Source of the DNA: Zasmidium citrigriseum | Lineage: Eukaryota > Ascomycota > Dothideomycetes > Mycosphaerellales > Mycosphaerellaceae | Direction of reading: 5' to 3' | Assembly: GCA_002786025.1 (NCBI GenBank) | Contig: NHNW01000005.1 | Coordinates: 620,001-684,000, forward strand | DNA length: 64,000 nucleotides | Shown: in pieces, positions 10,400 through 20,267 of the stretch | Numbering within the stretch: position 1 is the first letter of the stretch | Layout of the letters: each line of letters opens with the position of its first letter | Translations under genes and position numbers: made by a program | The notes under the pieces: generated by a model | Told to the model about the DNA's origin: nothing | The model's database searches: none | The model's input: only the letters and a program-made list of their open reading frames with translations

Positions 10400-11818
10400 C
10401 TATTTGCGGACTTCCGAAGCCTTGTCCATCCTCACTTCCCATTCCTCCGTACTGCCGTTCTCGGGATGAGCCCACTCACAGCTCGTTATGCACGAGCGAT
10501 TCTTCTTCAATTTCCTCGGCATCATGAAGCCACAAGTCGGGCGCACATGTATGACCTGCGCTTGGGATGCTTCGTCCCAGTGAGAAACTCCCTCCTGTCC
10601 CTCGCTGCAAGCCGCCTTGTCCTCCGTCTTCATGCCGTTATAGAAGGCCTTGCAGATGCGAAACTCTGCAGCGCATCGATCTTGATGGTTGCATGCAATG
10701 TTTCGATTTTCGTCTGTCCATGGGCCGTCGCCTGATAGGTTGTGACTACAGATCTTCCTCAACAAAGGTGCTTTGGGAGGCAATGCCACAGTGAAAGTCC
10801 TCGCATGCTTGCCATCAAGAAGCTGGGCTGGCTTGCGTCGCTTGTATGCATGCGATGATGAGTCTGTGTCTTCTTCCCCCTCTGGAGCGCTACGCTTCCA
10901 GCCTGATGAAGGTGTGTCTGGCTGCTTGAACAGCGTGTGTGTGCTTGAGATCGAATCGGTTCTTGAGGAAGGCTGGCTTGGTCCTGCGTTGAGGGTAGGT
11001 GGTCGCGCTTCGGCCGCTGGTTGGTCTTCTGTGGTCCGGCTGCAGCCTGTACTGTCTGCTCGTGATGCGGTCGATGTGGACTCAGCCGTGTTTAGCTGCG
11101 GTGTCGAGTGGGGGAGCATTGCGCTCTTCGGCGCCGGTGTTGCTGCCTTCTCTTGTCCAGATATCGAGGCCTGGGGCTGGTGCAGAAGTGGAGTCTTCTC
11201 GTACTCGGTCAAGATCTTTGCTGCGTCCTGATCCATGGCTAGCATTCGCTCGGGTGTAAAGTATCTTCGACTATGCGCTGTCAGCAGGAGCAATTGTTGT
11301 AAGTAAAAGCGATCATACTGCGATGTTTGGTCTTGTTCTGATCCGCTCTTCGGCAGGAGTGGGCAGACGTTGTGTAGTCTGCGAACGGCGAGGTTGAATC
11401 CTTCTCGTGTGGGTTCCTGCCAAAGGCGCTTCACACACAGGTGAAAGCCTTTGGATGGCCAGCCATCTAGCTGAGCCATTGGAACTCGCTTCTGATAGAC
11501 AATGGGTTGTGCTGGATGTAGGTGTCGAAAATCAAAAGTGCTGAAGCAGGAAGGCAGTTGGCTTGGCACGTCATGATGCCGTTTGCAACTCCGAAGGCAA
11601 GAGCGCCTTCGAAGCCGCTCAAGCTGGCCGTGAAACCATCCACGTCCACGGGAAGACAGCAAGCATTGCAAATATGATTTATCGTTATACATCCCTTGCA
11701 CATCAAGATCGTACCACAGCCATGTGAAAGGTGAAGTTGACTTGGACCAATCATAGAGCAAGAGCCGTGTTTCACTACTCCACGTTCGGAAGGAGCGGCT
11801 TGCGCTAGCGGTTGACAT
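10400..11818 (-). CDS. Cys-rich / CCCH-like domain protein, convergent paralogue
   Basis: A 472-residue frame starting at a true ATG. Function unknown. Residues about 200-350 are Ser/Thr/Pro-rich with a basic KRRKP stretch that could be a nuclear signal. Residues 356-472 carry the domain shared with the gene at 8556: ICSHN, DGPWTD, two Cys in NIACNHQDRC, RICKAFYNG, AACSEG, SHWDEA, IHVRPTC. They then continue into a degenerate CCCH-like finger, SCITSCEWAH (Cys-x13-Cys-x3-Cys-x3-His). The N-terminal 190 residues are less certain because a competing open frame overlaps 11467-11775, so an unrecognised intron may be present there. A nucleic-acid-binding role is plausible from the finger but not shown. 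Confidence 0.6.
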   Translation of the reverse strand: MSTASASRSFRTWSSETRLLLYDWSKSTSPFTWLWYDLDVQGMYNDKSYLQCLLSSRGRGWFHGQLERLRRRSCLRSCKRHHDVPSQLPSCFSTFDFRHLHPAQPIVYQKRVPMAQLDGWPSKGFHLCVKRLWQEPTREGFNLAVRRLHNVCPLLPKSGSEQDQTSQYDRFYLQQLLLLTAHSRRYFTPERMLAMDQDAAKILTEYEKTPLLHQPQASISGQEKAATPAPKSAMLPHSTPQLNTAESTSTASRADSTGCSRTTEDQPAAEARPPTLNAGPSQPSSRTDSISSTHTLFKQPDTPSSGWKRSAPEGEEDTDSSSHAYKRRKPAQLLDGKHARTFTVALPPKAPLLRKICSHNLSGDGPWTDENRNIACNHQDRCAAEFRICKAFYNGMKTEDKAACSEGQEGVSHWDEASQAQVIHVRPTCGFMMPRKLKKNRSCITSCEWAHPENGSTEEWEVRMDKASEVRK

Positions 11819-12102
11819 CAGCTTTCACCCATGCCTGTGAATGTAGGCGCACTTTGCCCGAGTTCGTGGTTCATATTGGAGCAAATCGTGACCATGATGC
11901 CAAACCTAAGGTATCTGAAAAGCGCTCCGACATGTGAAAGCCGCGTGCAAAGGGGACATCCGTACTGGCTGCAAGATCGCTCCCAACATCGAGGGCAGTG
12001 ATATGTGGAAGATGCACTCAGGAAGACCGCACCGACTATCACAAAGGTCCCTAAGACTCCAAGTGTAGAGCTTTATCAACAGTTTCAAAGTTTGTGCTTT
12101 CG

Positions 12103-12336
12103 GCTGACCTGGCTTAATGGTAAGGCGCCTGAGACTGTGCACTTCCGAGCAAAGACTCGACCCCAGCAAAGACTTCAACCGAGCACAGCCTCCAACATAC
12201 TTATCTTCCGACAAGGTCTTCCAGCAATGTCTCCCAGCAAAGGCTCCTCCCAGCAACGGCTCCTCCACCCAATGTTCTCGGCGAAGCCCCCCAGTGACAG
12301 TCTCAGGAAATGCAGGTTCGACTCCTGCGGTCAGCA
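12103..12336 (+). tRNA. tRNA-like Pol III unit 1 with extended anticodon arm
   Basis: The 5' GCTGACC (12103-12109) pairs perfectly with GGTCAGC (12329-12335). A textbook A box TGGCTTAATGG lies at 12110-12120 and B box GGTTCGACTCC at 12315-12325, inside a perfect T stem GCAGG/CCTGC. The D stem GCTT/AGGC forms. The anticodon arm is abnormal: CCTGAGACTGT (12128-12138) pairs perfectly with ACAGTCTCAGG (12297-12307), giving 11 bp enclosing about 158 bases instead of a 7-base loop. The insert contains several short CCAGCAA-type repeats. No U33-plus-anticodon loop is evident, so no amino acid is assigned. A T5 terminator follows. It is either a tRNA gene with a very long intron or a tRNA-derived RNA or pseudogene. 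Confidence 0.55.
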
Positions 12337-12341
12337 AATTC

Positions 12342-12346
12342 TTTTT
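12342..12346 (+). terminator. Pol III T5 terminator of tRNA-like unit 1
   Basis: A run of five T lies 6 bases after the discriminator position of unit 1, where a Pol III terminator is expected. Confidence 0.55.
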
Positions 12347-12513
12347 GTTCTTGCTTTGCACAGCGCCTTGGGATTTTGACAGGATCATGTGAGTCTCCCA
12401 GCTTCAAGATGTGAATCCCTCGTTCGTCGCCGAAATCTGAACGACGGTCTTCCTCCCTTGTGGGTCTTTCACACTTCCGACGCTTAGAGAGGAGTAGAAA
12501 TCTTGCTCCATCG

Positions 12514-12639
12514 GCTGATCTAGTCCAATGGTAAGACGCTCAAACGGCGAGAGCTGCTAAGACAGCGTCAGGGTGGATGCTAAGACATTGTAAACCCCGT
12601 CGTACGAGAGAAATACTGGTTCGACTCCGGTGGTCGGCA
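12514..12639 (+). tRNA. tRNA-like Pol III unit 2 with extended anticodon arm
   Basis: Same orientation and architecture as unit 1, about 180 bases downstream. GCTGATC (12514-12520) pairs with GGTCGGC (12632-12638) allowing G-U. The A box is TAGTCCAATGG (12521-12531) and the B box GGTTCGACTCC (12618-12628), identical to that of unit 1. The T stem is ACTGG/CCGGT. The anticodon arm is again long: CTCAAACGGCG (12539-12549) against CGTCGTACGAG (12598-12608), 9 of 11 positions paired, enclosing about 48 bases. No standard anticodon loop is visible. A T6 run follows at 12657-12662. The second copy makes a chance resemblance unlikely. Confidence 0.55.
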
Positions 12640-12656
12640 ACGATATGTACCGTTTC

Positions 12657-12662
12657 TTTTTT
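12657..12662 (+). terminator. Pol III T6 terminator of tRNA-like unit 2
   Basis: Six T residues 18 bases downstream of the unit 2 discriminator; a suitable Pol III stop. Confidence 0.5.
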
Positions 12663-12787
12663 GCTTTTTATTGACAGATTGGTATTTTTGAGCGCGAGGA
12701 GCGGGAATGATGCAACAGCAGGTCGTTGAAGGGTCGATCGAATATTTTGCTGAAGCATTTAGAAGTTTGTCTTTCTCCTTCAAAGAA

Positions 12788-13422
12788 TCATCGACTGTGG
12801 TGCTTGGTCCATCGCTGGCTACTCCGATTTGCTGAGATTTCTGGAGAAAGCGCCTGATTATCTCCAGGACTCAGGGACTCATCTTGTCTAGAGATCTCGA
12901 CCATGCGCTCCTCCAGTGTCATCCTCAGTCGATCCTCAGTCCTCCCTTGCTGGATCTTCGCAAGTCGAAGAAGCGTGGCATGATGACGAAGTCCGTGAGG
13001 TGGCCATGTCGAATGGATGACTTCCGTGAAAAAGCATTGACATATCAAAGTCTCTTGCCCAGGCGATCCATGTCATATCCAAGTGTGACGAGATCCTTCA
13101 ACGCCCGCACAGGGTGTCTGCTGTTGCGGATACGAAGCTCGTATATCGTATGCTCGCAATGCTGTTCGATCGATCATGAAAGCATACATCCCGCTCGTAA
13201 GAATTGCTCATATAACCTGCCACACATACAATCAATGCCTTGGCAACTTGTGTTGCGCAGAGAGAGCAAACTCAATCTCATGCGCCGGAGCCAATGCCAG
13301 CCTCGTGCTTTGTGATGCCTTACAGAAACTTGGAATGCAGTCTCCTCCAAACCTGCTACACACCTCTTCTCTCCCGCCCCGCTAACGGCGACGAGCAATA
13401 ACAAGCTGACGCGGCGATGCAT
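12788..13422 (-). CDS. Possible small secreted-type or hypothetical gene, structure unresolved
   Basis: Low-confidence call. An ATG at 13422 opens a frame beginning MHRRVSLLLLVAVSGAG, which looks like a signal peptide. Further along the same strand other frames hold protein-like text: RALKDLVTLGYDMDRLGKRL near 13040-13110, and EERMVEISRQDES leading to a stop at 12788. Joining them needs at least one or two introns whose borders I cannot fix. It may be one spliced gene, two fragments, or coincidence. No family recognised. Confidence 0.22.
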
Positions 13423-14701
13423 GTTGAACTGCACGCCTCCTCGACATCGGAATCGATTCCATCATGATCGAAGATGTCTATTTCATAATACCACAGTGCG
13501 GTCAGCAACCAGATGGAAGGAAAGACCAACACCTACGTCGATCCACATTCTCACCTCCCATCCTCCAAGCAACGGACAAGGATTCGGATGTGCTGGCAAG
13601 CAAACCCAATACCCAGGCCACTGGACATGACAGGTCGATCATGACGTCCCATTGCAGCATCGAAAAGAATTCCATCATCCACCACGAGGGAGCCATGTCG
13701 GATCTCCATGTGTGCGTTTGTTCGTCCGGTATCCTTTGATTCCAAGATGCAGTCGTAATTCATGCACGTCTCGTCACGTGATCTTCACATCCAGCAAACT
13801 CGTCCATTCCGACGCTGACCTCATCCACTTTCTTCTCGCCGTGTTGCATCTCAGCAGCAGCGAGAAGGAATTCAGAGTATGGTCCCGCCACGGACTCCGC
13901 TGCAGACGGAACCGTACAATGCTCTTTCCCGCCGTCATCACCGCAGCGAAAGATTTCAAAGCATCATCACGAAAATGATGCATCGCGATTCCGAATCCAA
14001 TCCCGGAGAATTTAGCCGCCAGATCCATCGCTTCGAAAGAAAAGCGACTGATTCGTGTCTGCGTATCCGCATCGTGTTCGACGCGTCAAGAAAAGTGATC
14101 TCGACGCGGGCCCCCTCAGAGAAGTCCGAACGCAGGCTTCGACGCTAGGATCGGGAACACGAAACGGTCGCAACGGCGCTGCAGAGGGGTAGGGACTCCT
14201 GTAATTTCTTTCTCTCCATTTTCATTCCAAATGCAATTCTTGATGAAAGAATGCGAGAGGCCATGTTCTGGATGGATAAAAGTGACTTGGGTACATAGCG
14301 ACGTGATGGTGAAGGTCTTGCTGACTGCACGAAGTGTCGTCGAAAGAGACTTGCAAATCCAATCAGCGACTCGGCCGGCCCGCCAGAGTCTAAATTGGGT
14401 GCGACAGGGGCACAGGGGTCAAGCGAGGGCGATTCGGAGCAGCATAGGTAGGTACTGAGCTGTGGCGGTGCGAGAAAGTCAATTTTTATGCAAACTCTCT
14501 TTCTTCGCCCCCACTCGAACTTCAGCATCGAGACGACATCACGTGGTATCGAAATCTTCGCTACTGCATTCGATGACATAACACTCCATCGAACGCACGG
14601 CTGATAATAGAAGTGTCATGGCCGCCGCGGTCGAGAAGGCTGGGTAAGCAAGAATAGAGCCCGCCTGTTGGTGTTTCAGGAAAAGATGGACAGGATGGTT
14701 G
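13423..14701. other. Long intergenic region upstream of prefoldin
   Basis: About 1.3 kb without a supported gene. It contains two palindromic CACGTG sites, at 13775-13780 (within TCACGTGA) and 14540-14545. A 144-codon minus-strand frame at 14145-14579 has no recognisable domain and lies over the prefoldin promoter; I treat it as unsupported. Confidence 0.4.
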
Positions 14702-15533
14702 ATGAATAGCAACAACAGCAAAGATCTTGCCGCCGGTACTGGATCGAATCCGAGAGGCATCCCGTATGCGCCTTTTGTCGAGCGAGTGGAGGATTATGTC
14801 TCGACGAGGGATGATGTCGAGGGCACGCTCAAGAGCTTTCAGGAGATGATCTCGTAAGTCACTGAAGCAGTGAGTGGAAGGGGAAGATGTGCTGATGAAA
14901 TCTTGGCAGCAAGTATCAATTCATGGAAGCGAACAACCAGCGGCGAGTGGCAGGTCTGAAGGACAAGATCCCAGACATTCAGAAGACCTTGGATACTGTG
15001 CGGTTTCTCAAGTCGCGGAAGGTGAGCCAAGGCCACGAAACCGACTATCTCGCCACCGTCACTGACTCCATGTCCAGGAGGACGCAGAACCTCTCGAAGC
15101 ATCCTTCGAACTGAATGACACCCTCTACGCCAAAGCCAACATCCACGAGACATCAGAAGTCTACCTCTGGCTCGGCGTAAGTCACAACCACCCCACGATG
15201 ACCAAAGACCACCATTTGATGGACGATCTAGGCCAACGTCATGCTCTCCTACCCTCTCCAAGAAGCCGAAGCCCTGCTCGACTCGAAATTAGAAGTCGCC
15301 AAGTCAAGTCTGGCCAACTGCGAAGAAGATCTCGACTTCCTGCGGGAGCAGATCACGGTACGTCACCGCACACACATCTGTCCATGTAGGTGCCAGGTAC
15401 TGACATGGATTCTCAGACAATGGAAGTCGCTACAGCTCGGGTATACAACTGGGACGTCGGTCAGAGACGCAAGGAGAAAGCGGATGGCAAGGGCGAAGAG
15501 GAAGCTGAGAACAAGGGCTCGCCGAACGGCTGA
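14702..15533 (+). CDS. PAC10: Prefoldin subunit 3 (VBP1/Pac10-type), five exons
   Basis: Exons 14702-14853, 14910-15021, 15078-15176, 15232-15357 and 15417-15533 join in phase into 201 residues, close to the usual size of this subunit. All introns are GT-AG and short (55-59 bases). Exon 1 gives GIPYAPFVERVEDYV. Exon 2 gives a helix with KYQFMEANNQRR and DIQKTLDTVRFLKSRK. Exon 3 contains the beta-hairpin region with ELNDTLYAKA and VYLWLG. Exon 4 contains ANVMLSYPLQEAEALLDSKL and the start of the second coiled coil. Exon 5 gives VATARVYNWDV and a charged tail. Prefoldin is a cytosolic hexameric co-chaperone delivering actin and tubulin to CCT; subunit 3 is one of its alpha-type subunits. No single-ORF version exists, so an ORF caller would miss it. 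Confidence 0.9.
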
Positions 15534-16952
15534 ATGGGATTGTTCGTGTTTGGAGATACCCTTGTCGAAGTTGCAACTAGGCAGGCCTTGAGATCCGTCG
15601 GTATGTCAGCCGCAGGAACAATTCCTCCATCTCGAATGACCTCAACAGGACCCATTGACATCACCCACTCAGTCTCTGTACACCATCCCCAAGACTCCAT
15701 GTCGTCGCTTTCTCGACCCATGGCAACCAGAACACCCACGCATACACTCAAAACCCCCAACCCACCCGTCAATAACACCCATGCTCACCGCCTTCATCAT
15801 CACATACCCAGCATCCAGCACACACCCACTCTTCAAGCCCAAGCCTTCAACTCGTTTCTAGCGCCATCTCCCCCGTCCTTCCCAATCCAGCCCTCAACGA
15901 AGACCCAACGACCTCTTTCCAGAAAGATTCAAATTTCCACAGCCGCCCGCATTCAAGGATCCTTCCCACGTGGGAAACCATCACGTCGTCAAGACCAAGC
16001 GCCGGAGCCACATCCGCAGTGGCAGCCTCTAGCTTCATCGATGGTATACGGCAAATAAGCCACTATGAAACCTACACATCCCCTTCCCACCACCACCAGC
16101 AAAATTTCCACCCCGCAGCCTCGCCCGCCACGTGTCGTATCGCGCAATGCCCCTGTTTCCCGTTCCCCGACGCCACCATCACTCATCCCGATTCAGACTG
16201 ACATCTCATACCCACCAAGATCAGGAATGCACTCGCTGAATCAAGCCGAGTGAAATTTCCACATCTCGGTATTCTTATTCGAAAAGGTGAGTTTGGTGGC
16301 GAAAGAGAAAAGGGATGAAGTCCAAAGTATCGAAACGCCAAGTGGCGTCGACTAGTCAGGACCGCTGGCGGTTGGCCAACGTGGAATGTGGAAGTCTAGA
16401 AGGTCGGATATGGGAAATACAGAGTCGGATAGGATCGGGTATTCAGGTGGTGAATTGAGATCGATGAAGGGAGAAATGAAGAATGGTGCTCTGTGCCTCG
16501 CGGTCGCTGGAAAAGCCAGCCCTTGTCAACTCTCCCAGACGATCACCTCATCACATGGAACAAGTTCAACACGGCGAACATGTGCTCATTTTTCACATCT
16601 TTTGCCATTCCAGTGGTATCATAAAGCTCTACTCAAAACACTCATTATCCTTCCCTCCCTTCCTCTATCTCCCCCACTCCCTCGCTCTCAAACCACACAT
16701 CCATCCCATCGCACGCAGCAGTGGTATCAGTTTTACATGCCCCGGCCAAACCCTCAAAAGCAAGCGTTCGTCCCTCCTCGAGAGAGCAGACCGCATCCCG
16801 CTCGACGCTGTCGAGCCCAGCCTCTCTGGTTTTAATCATTTGTCCCTCCCAATATCGTTTTCCCAAACGCCGACGCTAAAAAGCAGTAAAAGAAATCCAT
16901 AAACCTCCCAAAGACATGCATGCGGCGCCGGGGCACGGAGCGTACGCGACCA
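15534..16952. other. Intergenic region between prefoldin and MED14 3' ends
   Basis: About 1.4 kb between convergent genes. It is CA/CT-rich on the plus strand with short frames of biased, low-complexity composition. A 14-base perfect palindrome TTCCCACGTGGGAA with a CACGTG core lies at 15963-15976. No gene is supported. Confidence 0.4.
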
Positions 16953-19900
16953 CTAATCCAGCTCGATGACCTCTTTCTTGACCTTGGACTGGTTGTTGCT
17001 GTTGTTGCGAGCTGCGTTGGCGTTCCCATTCCCGTTTCCGTTCGCCTTAGGAGCGGCCGGCTTCTGCACATTACCAGCTGCAGTCTTCTGCTGCTGGTAG
17101 TCCTGCCTCGGCGCATTGTCATTCCCTTCCCTGAACCCACGCATAAACTTGTCAACAGCCTCCAGCGCAATCCCGCCAGCATGGGCACCCGCCAGTATCG
17201 TCCCGTCTTCCAGTCCCATCCAGTCGCCGTCTTTGTGCTTTGTAAACTCCAGCAAAGCTCGTCCAAACGCAGTCGAAGCCATTTCTCCCCGGGGAAGCGC
17301 TTTCTCACGACCGATCCTCCAAGCGCATAAGATACTGCCGTCCTGCTTCTTTTCAATTCGCAGATGAACGTCGAAGGTCCACTCTGGGAGCGGGGCATTG
17401 TAGGTCATTCGATACCTGAAGGCGTCCCTGATCACGATCGATAGCCCCTGACCTGTGCTGTCGGCAGCCTCGAGCTTCTCAAACAACTGCATGACCGGGA
17501 GTGTGTACTGCAAGCCATTGACTAGCACCGCAAAGTTGTTAGCAATTGCGGGGGTGTTGAGGAGCTTTTCCAGATTCACTCGTAGTCGCTGCTGTGGATT
17601 ACTCGCGCCTGGCTCCAGTTTGAGTGTAGCTTCCAGTTTGCCTGTGGGTTTGCGAAATGTCATCGTTGCTTGAAGACCCAGCGCCTGATTGTAGACGAAG
17701 CTGAACTTCGTCGTGCTGACCGCAGTAGGCTGCATGCGGTGCATGACAATCACGCTGAGGAAGTTGTCAAGGCGCTGACACGACTCCACAAGGTCCTTCA
17801 CTTGTTCAAAGAATGGCTGCCCAAACGGCGTGCGCAGTCTCATGGCCAGACCTCCGTTTTCGGTCATCGCGATGTCCGCATTTTGAGGCTTATGTTTGAG
17901 GAAGCGACTGAGACGGTCGAGCTTGCCGGGCTCCACTGTCATACGCAATTCATGGCCCATTTCCGCTTCGCCCTCGCCCTCGAGACCCTCCGTGATGAAT
18001 CCTTGGTTGGTGATCTTAACGGTGTCGATAAGCGAGGCTGGAGCATACTGCGTCTTGATCAAACCCTTCGTTTGAATGAGCATCGCTGAGGTTGGAATCG
18101 ATCCAATCGCACTATGGCCACCACCTGTTAGCGACACAGTCTTCTGTACACGGTGCGGAATCTTGTCAGAGGTCAACTGTTGGGATAGAACAGCAAATGA
18201 TACCTCCGCCACTGCCAAGTCCTCAATTTGAAGGAGCAGGCGGCGTGACATGACGGGTTTCGCATCTGCAGAGAGGATGGTGTGGACGGGAATCTCGCGT
18301 GCCATGGTGATGACTTTGGCATTTGCGTTTTGCGATGGGTTCGGATTCGGTCTGTTCTCAAGTCGTGCAATCCACCATTTGTGGCCTGCCAGTGAGAAAG
18401 TCGGGAAAATGGCCCATTGCGCACCCTGGGAAGCCCACGCCCGGTTCGGGACGAAAGCTCGAGACGATGTCACGTCCATTCCCAAGGCCGCCTTGATGCT
18501 CTCCTGTCGAATCGGCTCTCTGAATAGAGACCAGCCGACTAACTCCGCAGCTCTGTCCACACGGTCCTTCACGGCGTTGCAAATCAGACCGGTGAGTGCC
18601 AATCCAAGGTCGAGGTCAGGTTGCTTGTTCAACCGCATCTCCATGTCAGCGCTCCGGAGCGTGGCTGGTGATATTGAGAAACGGCCTGTGACTGTTTCCA
18701 GCTTAAGCGTGAGCGGTGTCTGTACCATTGGCAAGGAAAGTGTCAGGTTGGAGTCTTCCGGGCTGTCGACAGGGGACTGCAAGTCCATCTTCAGCTTCGG
18801 ATTGACGCCTGCAAGGTTTTGCAGTCTACGTCTCGTCGCATTCAATATCCAAAGCACGTGTTTTGCAATGAACGCTCGTAATATGCGCTCCAAGCTCAAG
18901 TTCTTCCAGTCAAACTCCATGCCATGCTCCGGAACTAGCTCTCCTCGTCTGAACCAACGAATTGAGAGTCTTGGTGTCGGGGCTCGTCTCGATCGTCGTC
19001 CGGGTTGCTTGCCAGTGCTTACAGCAATCTCGATCCAGTTCTTCTTGCCAGGCACCTCGCGCCAGTATTGTACAGTGAGCACCCGCCGACTCTTCTGTAT
19101 ACTGACACAACCAAACCACCTCTCCCGCTCCATTTGCCTCGCTTGGTCGTGGAGAGTGTTGATCTTGTGGGTGAGGACAAAGTTGTGCAGGAAGTCGTAA
19201 CATCCTTGTAAGCCTTTCGAGGCCAGTAGCTCATTCGTCCTCATTTCTAATTGCTCCAGTAGCGCCTCGTGTACCTCGCCGGGCGAAGGTGAGTAGTCGA
19301 ATCGCATGTTGATAAAGTAAAAGGGGCTGGTCAGATCCTCGTCGGCGATAGCCAAGTCGACCTCAAACTCGTCTGGGACGCGAAATGTGGCCTTTCCGTT
19401 TGCTATGGTGAAATCTGTGAAATGGGGAGGTATTTCTTCGTGTAGATTCAGTCGAGTCGCAAGCAACACATTCATGTTGCGTAACGTGCTGAGGGTCTCC
19501 TTGGCGCTAAGCTTCTTCGCGGGTATGTAGCCTAGAGTCGGAGCCTTCGATGCCTTCCCAGTGGCGAGAAGCTCCATTGCGAGGTCGATGTTTGGGTTGG
19601 GAACCTTGATCCTGTTCACGTCGTGTTTGATGTGGGCAATGGAGTCGATCACGTGCCGCTGGACTGCTGAGCGATGATCAAACATGACTTTGAGATCGAT
19701 AAGTCTGCTCATGTCTTCGCTATTTCGAGCCCAGTCAGACAATACCAATGTTTTGATAAAGCGATCTCGTTGACCCTGGGCAAACTCCATGAAAGTGCGC
19801 TTCTTGCTCAGACTTGCCTCAGATGTATCGACAGCTTGTGTCGGGACGCCGTTCGGCAGACCATTACTGGAGTCGGCCGGCGTGTCGGCCATTCTCGTGA

Positions 19901-20267
19901 GGGTGCCATTCAGATCTTCAAAACATTTCTGGGCCAGCCGCTCAATAAGCGTTCCCATAGACTTGTTGGAATGTCCCTGTTGCCATGAATGATCCAGCGG
20001 GGGAGGCGATTGGGGGTCTGATGCGGCGACTGTCCCTGTAGAGACATCTCCATTTGTTGTTGGTGGATGTTGGCCCTGGTTAGGCGCCCCATTCGGTAGT
20101 GACCCATTAACGATATGGTTTTCAGGAGCGCTCACGGCCGGAGCGCTTTGCTTTTGGGCGAAATCTGGCTTCGGGGGCAAATTTGCTGATTGTGCCTGTG
20201 CGCGGTCCTTCTTCAAGTCGTGCGGCCCTACGGCTCCTTGCTGGTCCATGATCAGCCTGCCGGGCAT
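16953..20267 (-). CDS. MED14: Mediator of RNA polymerase II transcription subunit 14 (Rgr1)
   Basis: The frame continues upstream of 20267, but its first codon there would be GTG; the first ATG is at 20267 (MPGRLIMDQQ), giving 1104 residues. After a disordered Pro/Gln/Asn-rich N-terminus, the conserved Med14 N-terminal region is clear: LIERLAQKCFEDL, FIKTLVLSDWARNSEDMSRL, KVMFDHRSAVQRHVIDSI, and ETLSTLRNMNVLLATRLNL. Med14 is the backbone joining head, middle and tail of Mediator in the nucleus. The C-terminus is Asn/Gly-rich and ends VKKEVIELD, where VKKE fits a SUMO acceptor consensus. No intron is needed. Length is within the fungal family range. The gene faces away from the Atg22-like gene and converges on prefoldin. 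Confidence 0.9.
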   Translation of the reverse strand: MPGRLIMDQQGAVGPHDLKKDRAQAQSANLPPKPDFAQKQSAPAVSAPENHIVNGSLPNGAPNQGQHPPTTNGDVSTGTVAASDPQSPPPLDHSWQQGHSNKSMGTLIERLAQKCFEDLNGTLTRMADTPADSSNGLPNGVPTQAVDTSEASLSKKRTFMEFAQGQRDRFIKTLVLSDWARNSEDMSRLIDLKVMFDHRSAVQRHVIDSIAHIKHDVNRIKVPNPNIDLAMELLATGKASKAPTLGYIPAKKLSAKETLSTLRNMNVLLATRLNLHEEIPPHFTDFTIANGKATFRVPDEFEVDLAIADEDLTSPFYFINMRFDYSPSPGEVHEALLEQLEMRTNELLASKGLQGCYDFLHNFVLTHKINTLHDQARQMERERWFGCVSIQKSRRVLTVQYWREVPGKKNWIEIAVSTGKQPGRRSRRAPTPRLSIRWFRRGELVPEHGMEFDWKNLSLERILRAFIAKHVLWILNATRRRLQNLAGVNPKLKMDLQSPVDSPEDSNLTLSLPMVQTPLTLKLETVTGRFSISPATLRSADMEMRLNKQPDLDLGLALTGLICNAVKDRVDRAAELVGWSLFREPIRQESIKAALGMDVTSSRAFVPNRAWASQGAQWAIFPTFSLAGHKWWIARLENRPNPNPSQNANAKVITMAREIPVHTILSADAKPVMSRRLLLQIEDLAVAEVSFAVLSQQLTSDKIPHRVQKTVSLTGGGHSAIGSIPTSAMLIQTKGLIKTQYAPASLIDTVKITNQGFITEGLEGEGEAEMGHELRMTVEPGKLDRLSRFLKHKPQNADIAMTENGGLAMRLRTPFGQPFFEQVKDLVESCQRLDNFLSVIVMHRMQPTAVSTTKFSFVYNQALGLQATMTFRKPTGKLEATLKLEPGASNPQQRLRVNLEKLLNTPAIANNFAVLVNGLQYTLPVMQLFEKLEAADSTGQGLSIVIRDAFRYRMTYNAPLPEWTFDVHLRIEKKQDGSILCAWRIGREKALPRGEMASTAFGRALLEFTKHKDGDWMGLEDGTILAGAHAGGIALEAVDKFMRGFREGNDNAPRQDYQQQKTAAGNVQKPAAPKANGNGNGNANAARNNSNNQSKVKKEVIELD

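Noticed and set aside
15461..15778. Minus-strand frame with a hydrophobic N-terminus, antisense to prefoldin exon 5
   Set aside because: It begins with GTG, overlaps a confident coding exon, and no exons could be joined to it.
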